Under the pieces are notes generated by a model. It was given only the letters and a program-made list of their open reading frames with translations. It did not search any database and was not told the origin of the DNA. From assembly GCF_024713975.1 (NCBI RefSeq), contig NC_091100.1, forward strand, positions 19,415,501-19,479,500: a DNA stretch of 64,000 nucleotides, given 5' to 3'. Each line of letters opens with the position of its first letter. Position 1 is the stretch's first letter. Below, piece by piece: positions 49,981 to 64,000 of this stretch. The translations under genes were made by a program, and so were the position numbers. The stretch comes from Paralichthys olivaceus (taxonomy: Eukaryota; Chordata; Actinopteri; Pleuronectiformes; Paralichthyidae).

Positions 49981-52315
49981 TGCATGTTTTTTGTCTCTTC
50001 CTTGTCAAAGTATTTCCTTTCTCCATTCGGGATTTAGCTGCAACCTTTGGATGAGAACAGGTAAAAAGGGAAAATGAATGGTTTTGGTGGTTATTCGTTT
50101 ACGTTGCCAAATCAAATCTATAAGTTCCCTCATACCGTGTGTTTGAGCATTAAAGAAAACCAAAGGTTAATATTTTCCAAAGTTCATCCTCAATTGTTGC
50201 TTACTCAGTAATATAACAAAAGTTTGAAGTGGTGCAAAACGGCAGAATTGTCTTTATTAGTGGAAGAACATACACTAGATACTCCTCTAGTGCACGGCCT
50301 GATGGCAATTATGCATAATAATATGGATGTGGCAACATGGATATTATCCACAGTGACATTTGTAATAAATTGACCTTTACAATTTGACTGAGACATTTTT
50401 TTCTAAGCAGTAAGTTGAGCTCTTCATCATGATACCTCAAGTCTGCCTTATTATTTCAAAGTTTGACCAGTTTTCACTTGGAGTCAAAGATTTTCTGATT
50501 ATAGTTCAGTAATTATAAAAGGTCAAAGGTCGCAGTGACCATATGAGTCTGGAAAGAAGAAAAACATTGATTAAAGCTGCACTGGTTACCAGAGGCATAC
50601 AACCATAGGATGGTAATTCTAGTTCATAATTCATTTTGAGAAAATAGAACAGGATGAAGATAAATCTCACTTGAGAAACAGTCAATGTGCACAATCCACT
50701 GAGTGAAGTCGACTTCAGTGTCACGTTGTACCCTTCAGTGAAGCACAACACAAAATTGTTCACATCTTTTGCAGACTGTATAGATTTCTTACAAGTGTCC
50801 CATCCATTGTGTGTCCTGTATCCCCCGACAAACTGTGATGTGAGACTTCTGTAAAGCAGAAACAACACGAACACACCTCTCCAGCCCAGTATTTTCTAAC
50901 CCTCTCAGTGAAAAGCATTGTTTGTTAGCTGGAGTTACTCTGCAACAATGGATGATTGATTTATCATTAAAAACAGATAAAAAATAGGAGCGATGCCAAC
51001 ACAATGTAGAGGAAGCACTGAAGGTGTAAGGTGAGTAAATGTGAGCTGCCCTGCAGAGAATTAAAGCCTGCGGATATGATCATGCAAGGTTACACATGAA
51101 CTGCAGCAGGAATTCAGTCACTAGACGAGACACACACCCATTAGTGAAATCTGATAAATGTCACCAGACGCCACAACAAAGTCAGACTAATGCTCACACG
51201 CCCAGATTATCAGGCTGCAGCAGATGTCCATCACTGCTTTTTGTCTGTTTTCAGATCTTCACTTGTGGCTGTGTGCCTACCAAAATAATGCTTTAATAAG
51301 AAGTGGCAGGACTTGTACAGCTGGTGTGGTTATGAGTGACCTGAGAATTAATTGATGTTCGTGTGACTTTGTCAGTATAACCATTGTCTCTGCTGCTCAA
51401 GCTGTTTACATCTCTGTGTCTTTCAGTTTTACACTTTGAAAAGATTTTACAGGAACTAGAATAACCATCCTGTGTTTGTATGACTCTGCCATTTTTTTCT
51501 AGACTCCCAGACCTTTGACCACCAAATCTAATCGGTTCAAATAATAATACTAATTCTGATAACATATGCGTGCCAAATTGTGAAGAAATTCCTTCAAGGT
51601 GTTAGATAATGTGTGCACGAGGCTGAACCCCATGACATTTTGCTTCCGGACTCTGGCTGACACCGGCTCAAAGGCAAAAAAAGCTTTTTGGTTTACAGTA
51701 ACAAAATTAGGGAAAAAAGTCTTGTGGTGTGAACATGGTTGTATCAGATTTATTATTATTTACACACCAATTAATAACAATGTAATCAATTATATTAATG
51801 TTAAAGATGTAGTTAAAAATAAAATGTGCTGGTTCACATTTTAAAATGTCCTCTCAAGTGATATGCAGCTCAACACAGCAGTTTATGTCAATCCCACAAA
51901 ACTTCTTACTCAACTCATGATCCGCAAAAAGAAAACTTAACACACCAGCACTGACACTGAAGAAACTGATAGAAATACACCTACATCAGGTCAGTGTTAA
52001 ATTCAATTACATAAAAACGCAACTATTGCATAGCTTGTGTTACCTTACATTGCACGTCATATAAAAAGAACCAGTGCAGTCATACAACAATGGTCGCCAA
52101 CGCTGTCCTCTGCATTTGCTTTTCTCTCATCTGTTGACTGATTTACAGTGTGTTTGTGTTAAGTCGGCTTTGAATGTAAATACATGTCTTTCCATCTGTT
52201 AAAAAAACCTGACAAACAAAAATAACTAAAACCTCCCTTGTGATACATGCAGTTTCTAAATGCATGTATCACAAGATGCAACTGTTGCAACTGCAGTCGA
52301 GTTCATTTTCACTAT

Positions 52316-52407
52316 ATAATAATAATAACAATAACACTAATAATGATTATATGACTACTGATAATAATAATATGATAATAATAATAATAATAGTAGTAAT
52401 AATAAGT
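52316..52407. repeat. Imperfect (AAT)n trinucleotide run
   Basis: AAT/ATA repeats with AAC and TAG variants over about 90 bases. Confidence 0.9.
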
Positions 52408-52744
52408 ATTACTCATAGGCTTAAATATGGATATAGGTAAGAACCACAGCCACAAAATGGTTTTCATGCAATGTGTTATCACTTTCCATGATGGGTGTGT
52501 CCCTGAGATGTTCTTTAAAGATTATTGTGTCAATCACATCAGGATGTTTTACTCGGACCACAAGTTAGATAACCATTCCATTGAAAAGGTGTGACAGTGC
52601 TGAGGAACGCATGTTGGTTTCCTCAGGTCACCTCTTCAGTTGATATGTAACATTGTCCTGATATTGACTGTTTTTGTGCAGACTGAGCTGAGACGAGTGG
52701 AATTTACAGTGAAAATAAACTAATGATGAAGATGATGATTGAGT

Positions 52745-52905
52745 CTTGTTCTGCTCAAGGTTTTTTCACAGGGGACATTTTTTTTAGCTTGTTGTGGGAA
52801 CTGTTGGGTTTCTCTATCATTTTGTCTCCAACTAATGCTATAAAGAGCATTGAGACAATATATGTTGTGATGTGGCACTGTACACACATAAACTTGAATT
52901 CCTAT
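52745..52905 (+). repeat. Interspersed repeat end
   Basis: TGTTGGGTTTCTCTATCATT, TGCTATAAAGAGCATTGAGA and TATGTTGTGATGTGGCACTG followed by an ACACATAAACTTGAATTC end fit a common fish element 3' end. Non-coding. Confidence 0.5.
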
Positions 52906-53125
52906 TGCTAAAACTGCTAAAACTGAGCTTGCCAGATTTAGTTCTTCTCATCCTGCACCTACAACATGGAATAACACACAGAACCACCCACAGCTCAGCT
53001 GCATGTTTGAGTTGATTCATTAGTTTCGATTGATTCATTTACTTGAAATTAAATATGATGAACTGAATTTATTCCCAAGAATTTGACTTTTCCTCTTGTT
53101 TTTGGTGGAAATGAAATATAGGTTG

Positions 53126-53294
53126 GCTGACTGACTGACTGAATGACTGACTGACTGACTGACTGAATGACTGACTGACTGACTGACTGACTGACTGAAT
53201 GACTGACTGAATGACTGACTGACTGAATGAATGAATGAATGACTGACTGACTGACCGACTGACTGAATGACTGACTGAATGACTGACTGAATGA
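53126..53294. repeat. (GACT)n tetranucleotide array with GAAT variants
   Basis: About 42 consecutive four-base units, mostly GACT, with GAAT units spaced irregularly and one GACC. It ends about 320 bases before the keratin TATA box. The Ser-Val-Ser-rich reverse frame across it is a repeat artefact. Confidence 0.95.
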
Positions 53295-53617
53295 TTCAAC
53301 GAATGAATTGTTATTTCTTCTAAAGCCACTTTAGAGGAGTTCTTCCAGGTAGTGCATGAAATGGTTAAGTATTTTTCAGCTCACCTTGCTGCAGCTGTCT
53401 AAATTATAATTGACATTTGAGGAAAAAACAATCATCCTCTTGCCTACCTAGATATCCATCTGTCCAGCCCTGAGGCTGCTCAACTAGATATTCCACTTGT
53501 CATCTACAGAGCATCAGTAAAGCTTGTGTTCACACCTATTTATCTGTTTTTCCTTTTGAAAATATTATCTGCATACCCCACATAGTTGTGGCCTGTGACC
53601 TGACGCATTACCATTCC

Positions 53618-53625
53618 TATAAAAT
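53618..53625 (+). promoter_or_regulatory. TATA box of the first keratin gene
   Basis: TATAAAAT 88 bases upstream of the keratin ATG at 53706, in the expected place for a short 5' UTR. The ATG context CACCATGTC is favourable. Confidence 0.75.
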
Positions 53626-53705
53626 GCCCCAGCAGTCTGCACCGAGCAACTCCACCAGTCTGCCAGTTCTCCAGCAGCCTCCACCTGCACCATCCACCTC
53701 TCACC

Positions 53706-56508
<2,803 letters not shown>

Positions 56509-56741
56509 AACCTCTGAAACTGACCTTACTTTTTTTTTACCATTCGACCCGTAATCATTAACAACCCTATAACATATCTGCTTGAAAAAGGACATACAAG
56601 AGTTAATTCATGTAACTTCAGGGGGAATTGTCAGAGCGTTATCTCTCATTTCTTTTGATTGTATCTTACAGTGGGGTTGCAGCTGGTGAATATCTTGCCT
56701 TGGCAGATGCTCGCTCTGATTATTATGACACCAAAACAATG

Positions 56742-56747
56742 AATAAA
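56742..56747 (+). terminator. Polyadenylation signal of the first keratin gene
   Basis: AATAAA 234 bases after the stop codon at 56508, the first such signal downstream. Confidence 0.6.
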
Positions 56748-56911
56748 AATCAGAGAACAAAGAAAGATCTGTATTTTCAATCACAAGTGTGTATTACAAG
56801 ATTCATTTTAATATTGTTTTAGTTTGATCGTAGATGTACCTTAGTCAGTGTACCTTGCATAGTCCAATTAAGGTAACTGAAAGACAAGGATGATTTTTTT
56901 TTCATGGGAGG

Positions 56912-56957
56912 TATGGGTATAGGTATGGGTAGAGGTATAGGTAATAGGGGTATGCGA
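56912..56957. repeat. Short imperfect GTATGG/GTATAG hexamer repeat
   Basis: GGTATGGGTATAGGTATGGG and following variants. About seven units; resembles telomere-like sequence only superficially. Confidence 0.7.
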
Positions 56958-59189
56958 AGTGGTGTTTTGAGTGTAATTTCTCTCATGACCACCAGATGTC
57001 ACCTTTGTATTTCTTTCTGAAAAGAGAGCAACTAAACTGCTGCACTGGATGTGATTAGTGCAGAAACACAGAAAAGAAAATCAGGACATTATGCTTCAGA
57101 ATGTGTCCTGCTGTAAATGTAAAGAGTTCATCGTGATCCAACTGTTCCAAAAACCTGGATCTGAACATTTGGTTGAGTGAGGTCAGTCCCTCTGAGTCAC
57201 AGACAGATTCTTCACTTCCAGTAGGTGAAGCTGAATCAAGCAGAGACTTGATCTGAGGTAATCTGCACATCACATGTTCAGCAGTCTGACAGGTTGATGT
57301 GTTGGTCACTCGAACAGTTAAGACTTTCAATCTTTTGTGGCTTTTGTGCTCCACTGTATTCACACGTTACTGAAGTTTATCATCGTTGCTATTAAATATT
57401 AGTGATTCATGCTTTTTCATGTTTGGACACAGAGGATGTGATTCATTTGCCTCACTTTCTTCACCTGAAAGATTTAAATTGACTCTGCACAACTAAAAAG
57501 AAAAAAAAAACATGTGCACCATCATGCCTAATATCACTGAAACATAAAAAATGTGTTACCAACTAAAAATGAACATAAATTGGTAACACACAAACAAAGG
57601 TTTAAGCAAAGTTAGCAATTGTGTTAACATAAATTAAGGAAATTGAATTAATCTGTCTGTTTTAATATATATTTTTTAAGTTCGTCCAATAATTTTATTT
57701 TTCAGTGTAGACAATTTTATTTTAAGACAAAAATTCTAAAATCAAATTTAGCCTTCTTCACTTCTTTTTCGAAATCAGGGGCCATAAAGGGGCCACAGTT
57801 TACACAGAAGAGCCAATAATATGTAAAACCTCTGTGCAGAATTCCTAATTCAGTAAGATGCACATTTAAGTCACTCCTTGTTTACTCTTAGCTCTATAGC
57901 TTTGAGCGAAGCCACACATGATATTCTGAAAATAGTTCCATGTTCAAACAAATTGTGCTCTTTAAAAAAGCTTAGAAAATAGAAATTCTCAGCAAATGTT
58001 TTATATTTCTTGTTAGTATCGTTAGTGAGTGACCTATTTTTGAGACTACTGACAGCAGAGGGGCCAGCGCTCCCCTGGCATTTGTTGTTTTGGCTGTATG
58101 CAGGGTGAACCACACCTCTCACCAAACATCAGCTGGGATATATGCAGCCCCCCCCAATGCAACCGTCAAAGAATGAGTGTTATTGATAATGGACGGGTGG
58201 ATGGTCTACCTCACAGGGAGAGAAAACACAGTTGGTCATGCTACATCGTGTGTGTGGGTTTCTCCTCAGCAGAGAGCAGTTTGCTTCATTATGACCAAAC
58301 CACAGGCAGTGTTTAATTGTGTGCACATGGACACTTCATTAAGCTCAGCAAGTCAACTCGCAGCAGAGAAAATAAAACTGCTGATTTAATAATATCGCAC
58401 ACATTAATGAGAGAGGAGACGCTCTGCTCAGCTCTGAGTCCAGAATCATCTGCAGTAAATTTCCAGACCTTTCAAACCACCTCAACCTGACAATTTTGTT
58501 GATGCATGAATTATTCCTCAGCTCAGGGTGTGTCTTGTCCCTGCAGGGCACAGCCTGATACAGCAGAAACCAGCCTGGGCCTGTGGTAGAATGACAAAAC
58601 ACAAAGGCAGAGGAGCATTGTTAATCTGTTCATGAGTAACCACGGGGCACGCTACCTGCACACTAGATCGACAGTGAGATATTGGTTTGAGCTGTCTCGT
58701 ACACGACAGTCACACACAAAGGTATCAGATCTGCTATTCCTCAGGTCACACTGCATTTTGAACATACTGTTCCATACTCACACTTTAATGGAGCTTTTGC
58801 ATTCTGAGGAGACCTTCCCACAGAAGAAAAGTGCTCGGAGTATGTGACACAGTAAACCTGTCAAAAAGAATTATTGATATGGTTTTTGCAAGTTCAACAG
58901 ATACCACAGGGCAGGAATCAATCTGCAGTGAGTTCTGAGCAGGGCTGGGAGATATGGTGAAATATCATTTCTTTCAAGTTCGGTTTTTGCTTTTTAGTGA
59001 AAGTTGAAAACTTTTAATTGTGGTTTGAAACAACAAACACGGTAGAGCATGAAACGTTCCAAAAATATGAGGTTAAACATTGAAACCAATCATACTAAAC
59101 TGTCACCATGCTTGTGCAACGCATGAACATTATATCCATGAGGTAAGGCAATAGTCTGTCTGTTATAGCATGTAACTCATTCGATTCCG

Positions 59190-59402
59190 ATGTTGAGCCA
59201 GATCAGGAGACGGATCCAGATTCTTTTTTTCTTGCTTTCTCAAACCTTCCAGGAAAGTTTTTCCTTGACATTTTCAGTACTTTGCACAGGGATAATTAAT
59301 TGATCTTGATGAAGAAAATCAGGCATATTTCAGGAACTGATGAAATATGGTGCAGCTCGATTTTGGTGGAGGTATGTGCTCTACTGAGCGGTAGAGTTCT
59401 AT
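59190..59402 (+). repeat. Interspersed repeat fragment, related to 14.5 kb
   Basis: GAGACGGATCCAGATTC, then a TTGATCTTGATGAAGAAAAT word, ATCAGGCATATTTCAGGAAC and TGGAGGTATGTGCTCTACTG. This is the same word set as the element at 14,503-14,840. The GAGGTATGTGCTCTACTGAG end also occurs at 23,326-23,345. Confidence 0.6.
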
Positions 59403-60159
59403 TGCTATTGAAGAAAATAACATTGCAATAATAAACTGTTTATTTGATTGGATTTTAAAATGTTGTAAAAGCTGAATGCAGATGAATGCAGATGGAGCGT
59501 GTTCCAGTTCGCAGGAGTATCTTGATTCCAACCATGAATACCTCATTCATACTTTGCAAAACACAGAAACCAAGGCCACACCTTGCCTTGCACTGCCAAG
59601 CATACCATTCTCATTAATCATTCATCTAACATGACACCACAGCTCTGTACTCTTTTGTCAAAACAAGTGTGTCCATTGTGTCAATTTGTTGCACAACGTT
59701 GTATTAAAACTAAATATGCAAATGTTCCTTCTGCTTTTCTTACTACTTTAGATGTATCTGTGAAATGTAAAGATGTTAAGAGGCACATTGACAGAGATTA
59801 AACCTACATTAAAAAATGTACATGAATGATTTTGTGTTATACCTCACAAAATAAAATGGTACATTTATATATAAATACACAATGCACAACTGCATTTGCA
59901 CTTTTGGTCCGTTTTATTTGCAAATGCAATGCTTCAGCAGCTCATCAACACAACCATAGTCTCATCCGCTGGCTGCTCACCTCACAGCTGCCTCAGAGCA
60001 CCTTTCTGGGATTTTTTAAAAGAGTAAATGCCATTTAGTTTGCAGGAGCAAATAAAATACTGTATCTGTACTACAATAATGATAAATGTATAAGTTGAAA
60101 AGCTTCTTAAGGGTCATAAATGTATGTGACATTTAAAGGCAAAATACTTGGCAAACTAG

Positions 60160-60630
60160 AAGGGCAGACCGTGAATACCTCTGCCAAGGCCCAACACTCC
60201 CTCAAAGAAACCACAGTTTGATTCCCTCAATCGGTTTTAAAAGTGGTGGTGGATCATGATCGTGGTGGCGGCTGATCCTCGACTGTGATCACAACAATAC
60301 TAAATTTTTCCCCTGTTAATAAATATTTTTGTTGAGGGTTAATGACAGAGGATGTCACACCTTGTTTAGCCCCATGAGACAAATTGTGATTTGTGAATAT
60401 GATCTATACAAATTTGATTGATTATTTGATTTTGGTCTGCACCAAATTACACACACTCATAAATATAATTCCCTGAAACATGGATTTCCCTCCCCCTCCA
60501 TCGATTAGTTATTCTCCAAGAAATCAGAATGCACTCTTAAAGAAACATAAAACTTAAAAAACATTCAAATCTCTACCAAGCTTCACGAAAATCCATTCAA
60601 TTGTTTTTGGGTAATCTTTAGTTCACTGAT
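60160..60630 (-). repeat. Interspersed repeat fragment, reverse orientation
   Basis: CTCTGCCAAGGCCCAACAC at one end and AAGCTTCACGAAAATCCATT near the other, read in reverse, resemble the ends of the family at 14.5 and 59.2 kb. The middle is diverged. Confidence 0.45.
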
Positions 60631-62980
60631 ATGTTTATGTGTGTTTTTATCATCTTTTAATTTGTTGGTAGCTACTTGAGAAGACTTCTTTTAGCAGAGA
60701 GTAACGACGAGTCAAAATCCCCACTCCTGTACCAGTTCAGGACACACACTAAACCAACAGATGCCAATGTTCGACAACAGAAAACAGACCAGCAGCTGTG
60801 TAAGTGGTCAAAGGATGTAAAGATGTTTCTCTCTAAACCTCAACCTCAGGGTGGCGCTATAGAGGGAAAGCCTGAGTACCACTTGAGCTGGAAAGATTCA
60901 TCCCCTGGAGATTGAGACAGGCAGACAGATGGACAGACAGAGAGACAGGGGTTGCCATCTATTCAGATACTGTCCAGCATTATTGTATGATTTGTTTGAG
61001 TTTTGGATTGTTGGAGTGTTTCGTACAACAACATTGATTCAGTTTCAGAAAAGGGAAGCAAATGTCTTTTAAAAAGTTTCAGTTTATGAAACTTTCATCA
61101 CATTCTCCACCATCACCACCGTGTGAGAAAGCTACCTGATCGCATGTGACATCTGTGGGATCACAACCGTTGCCTTGAGCCTGAGGAAAACTGGCTCAGT
61201 TGAGCATTACCTCATTTCTGAAAATGTTCTATACCTGTGATAAATGTTCTTGTCATAGATTGTATGTTATTTTAAGAGTTATTCAACGTTATTATGAGCT
61301 CTGAATATTTTTTTTTTGCAATAAATATGAGAAAACCTCATCAGTCTGTAGAAATCATGGCAGGCTGGCAGTTTAATGGTGACGGTTACCACATGCCACA
61401 TGGGAACAAACATCCTAAGCACAAAGTCAAAACTCTCACAAGTTCACATATATCATGAGCAACTGGTCTGTTAATACACATTGTAAACTTTACATAAAGT
61501 AAATCAAACAGAACATTTTGTACTGATGTGTTAATTTGTTTAAACTTCACCTCCAGTGCCACACCCCAGTGTTATACTACCAGAGGGATTGCATCATTGT
61601 AAGTATGTGCACAGCCTGTGTCGTGCACTAACATTTACACCAACGCTTGGTTGTGCATAGGATATCCATTTAGAAAGTGAGACTGCAAGTGGAATGTATG
61701 AAACTACAAATGTTTTTTTCCTAATTTTCGCTGACTTGTTTTTTTCATAAATCAAAAAAGAGCAAGCATGGAGCAGTGAAATTCTTAACCGAGTGCAATA
61801 AGCTTTGCAGAGCTGTACTTTACCTAAAGTGTGTTGGTGGTTGGTGTGTTGGTGTGAAAATACTTTCTCCCTGAGAAACAAAAATGTCTCCCTCATATTA
61901 TTGGGGTTTCAAACTAATCAGTATTTTGCACATAATTTATGGCTGTAGCACATGCATGGGATGAGTGTGCAACCGTCAAAAGCAGCAGTGAAAACAAGAT
62001 CTGCTTTTTATTACTTTGAGCTGTGCATGAGGAAAGTCTGCTGAAGTCATTTGTTAGTGACAGGTAAAACAACTCTTTGTTACATTCAATCACAAAAAAA
62101 AGTCAGTAATAATACAAACAATATTCTTAAAATAAAACAAGCCAAAGATTTAATCACCTGCATGTTTCTTTTTTTAAAATCCAATAAAACTCTACAAAAG
62201 AAATGAGTGTGGCGACATGGAAAGGAGCACGCAAGGAAGAGCTGTTTCTTGTTTGGGCATGATGCACATACCAAAGTGCGGTGCCAAGAAAAAGGAAGAA
62301 AACATGCAGGCACACCTGCAGCTTTCCGACACTCCTGTGCCCAGTCTTGAATGAGGTCAGGTCTCAACATGGCCTCATGAGCATCTGTAAAAACTACTTC
62401 TAGCTGGGAATGCTTCAGGCTAATGTGAAGCAAAAAGAGAAAGTGTGTGGAAAGACTGGAAAATGAATAGAAACTGTGAATAGTACTTAAAATAATAATA
62501 ATACTAATTATACCTTGGGTGAGATAGTTCAGAGAACAAAGACAAAGGTGTGTGAGAGGATATGAGCTGGCTGAGAATCAAGTTTAAAAAAAATTCTTTA
62601 TTGAACCCTATAGAATTTGTAATGATTGTAGGCTTAGAATTGTAACAGGTTTGGCCAGTATGGCAGTCTTGCTCAAGATTTATGGAACAAAATCAACAGA
62701 CACATCGCCTGTAAGAGCTCTGTCACACTTTTCAAACTTGCTGGATTTGACTGAATAACTTACCTGAGGTAAAACATGCAACAGGCATGACAGTGTGGTT
62801 TGGAGAAATAAAAGAAAACAGGATTAAAACTAATCTCACTTTCTTCTCCCGCTCGTTGCACAAAATGAACTTGAAGGGTGTGTATGATGGGATGGGCTGA
62901 ACACCCATTATTAGCTAACGCTCCTCCCTTCAGCCCTGCATGCCCCCACCCACATTAGACGCAGCAGCAGCCCCGTGCAG

Positions 62981-62990
62981 GATAAAAAGG
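62981..62990 (+). promoter_or_regulatory. TATA-like box of the second keratin gene
   Basis: GATAAAAAGG 98 bases before the ATG at 63079, matching the spacing seen in the first keratin gene. The first base departs from the TATA consensus. Confidence 0.55.
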
Positions 62991-63078
62991 GGGCAGAGGC
63001 AGAGCTCTTCATCTCAGTCCATCTCCTCTCCAGGGTAGGCAGACCTCCTGAGCACTCTTCACACTATCAACTGCAACA

Positions 63079-64000
63079 ATGATGACCGGGCGTTTTGGAG
63101 GTGGAAGCATTAGTGGAGGTGGAAGTCTTAGTGGAGGTGGAACCGTACGGAAGTCATATTCCCATAGTGTGTTTGGCGGTGCAGGTGGCCATGGAGCTAG
63201 AATCTCCACAAGCAGTTATGGAAGTGGTGGACGTATTGGAGGCAGTAGTTTCAGTTATGGCATGGGAGGTGGTGCAGGGTTTGGTGGAGGTGATGGCATG
63301 GACCTGCAGGTCTCGGCCAACGAGAAGGCCACCATGCAGAACCTGAACGACCGTCTGGCCAACTACCTGGAGAAGGTGCGAAGCCTTGAGAAGGCCAACG
63401 CTGAGCTGGAGCTGAAGATCCGCCAGTTCTTGGAGAGCAAAACCGCCCCCAATGCCCGTGACTATTCTGCTTTTGAGGCCACCATTGCTGACCTGCAGGG
63501 AAAGGTATGTCACATGACCTCTGAACCTTGAATGTCATTTATCATGTGAAGCAGCTCCCATATGTGTAGGTTTATACACTGGAGGGACACTGCATGACTT
63601 TTTCTACAATAATTGTGAAAGACTGATCTCATGTTACATGCAATGCTACTGTGATGTGTTGAAAAAAAGATTTCTTTGTTACACAGATCCAATTGGCCAC
63701 CAGTGTCAATGGAGGGATCTATCTGGCTATTGACAATGCAAAACTGGCAGCAGACGACTTCAGAACCAAGTAAGCAACAAGTTGAGAGACAAAAAGCTTC
63801 TAAAATCTGTGAATCAACGTGTCCTGCTTTTATTAAGAATGCATACATTGATGTTGAGGTGCAAATGTCTGCTCTCTTGCTGCCTCACAGGTATGAGAAT
63901 GAGCTTGCCATGCGTCAATCAGTGGAGGCAGATATCGCCGGTCTGAAGAGACTGTTGGATGAGCTGACACTGGCCAGATCAGACCTGGAGATGCAGATCG
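63079..64000 (+). CDS. Type I keratin, KRT13/15/17/19-like, 3' end cut by window edge
   Basis: Acidic keratin with exons 63079-63504, 63687-63769 and 63891-64000 (incomplete). ATG ATG occur in tandem within the ORF start (MMTGRFGGG); either Met could be used. The head is glycine-rich with [19 protein letters not shown] repeats. The rod starts [20 protein letters not shown] and continues through [40 protein letters not shown] and [20 protein letters not shown], all standard for type I keratins. Exon 2 is the usual 83 bases. Unlike its neighbour at 53.7 kb, helix 1A is not interrupted by an intron. The rest of the rod and the tail lie beyond the window. Confidence 0.93.

Larger units (their letters stand above)
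49310..53610. other. Intergenic region between gast and the first keratin gene
   Basis: No gene recognised. It contains repeat fragments near 49.8-50.0, 50.5-50.6 and 52.75-52.9 kb, an AAT-type trinucleotide run (52,316-52,407) and the GACT tetranucleotide array (53,126-53,294). Confidence 0.5.
56770..62975. other. Intergenic region between the two keratin genes
   Basis: No gene recognised; the open frames are short, lack known motifs and have no splice context. It includes repeat fragments near 59.2-59.4 kb and 60.15-60.63 kb. Much of the rest is A+T-rich. Confidence 0.5.

Noticed and set aside
53069..53329. Minus-strand frame rich in Ser-Val-Ser-Gln
   Set aside because: Produced by the GACT tetranucleotide array; no promoter, splice sites or domain.
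56912..56957. Possible interstitial telomere repeat
   Set aside because: The units are GTATGG/GTATAG rather than TTAGGG; a simple local hexamer repeat.
57055..57363. 102-codon minus-strand frame
   Set aside because: Unrecognised, no promoter or polyadenylation context, located downstream of the keratin 3' end.
60676..60915. 79-codon frame with charged residues
   Set aside because: No recognisable domain and it begins just after a repeat fragment. Too weak to call a gene or pseudogene.

Overview
This is a window from a ray-finned fish nuclear genome, most likely a percomorph teleost. The genes are split by many short GT-AG introns, microsatellites are abundant, and several interspersed repeats resemble common teleost families. 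The gene order jup - hap1 - gast - type I keratins matches the edge of the mammalian type I keratin cluster (human 17q21). I have no database result; names rest on protein motifs, splice phase and this synteny.

Layout. Positions 1 to about 15,890 (minus strand) hold junction plakoglobin (jup). Eleven coding segments lie in 1-5448, and the 3' end is cut by the window edge. A probable non-coding first exon and promoter lie near 15.6-15.9 kb beyond a 10-kb first intron. About 4.6 kb further right, a 5' exon with a ZNF143-like site (about 20.47-20.59 kb) points rightwards. It most likely starts hap1, whose recognised coding exons run from 30,267 to 47,229. This HAP1 keeps a complete TRAK/Milton architecture: HAP1_N coiled coil, AAxxG CC1 box, Spindly motif and TRAK C-terminal region. 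A second, alternative first coding exon lies at 35,114-35,315. The gene for gastrin (gast) follows on the minus strand (48,638-49,120, TATA box at 49,296), tail to tail with hap1. Two type I keratin genes then read rightwards: a complete nine-exon gene (53,706-56,508) and one cut by the right edge (63,079 onward).

The genes do not form a pathway, although plakoglobin and keratins meet at desmosomes, where plakoglobin helps tie keratin filaments to desmosomal cadherins. HAP1/TRAK proteins link cargo to kinesin and dynein. Gastrin is a secreted peptide hormone.

I found no wholly new system. The most unusual points are two GC-AG introns, an extra microsatellite-bearing intron inside keratin helix 1A, a full-length TRAK-like HAP1 with a TRAK1-style alternative start, and several terminal-inverted-repeat elements. 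One element family is present as two opposite-strand copies. The N-terminal exon of the longer hap1 form is unresolved.
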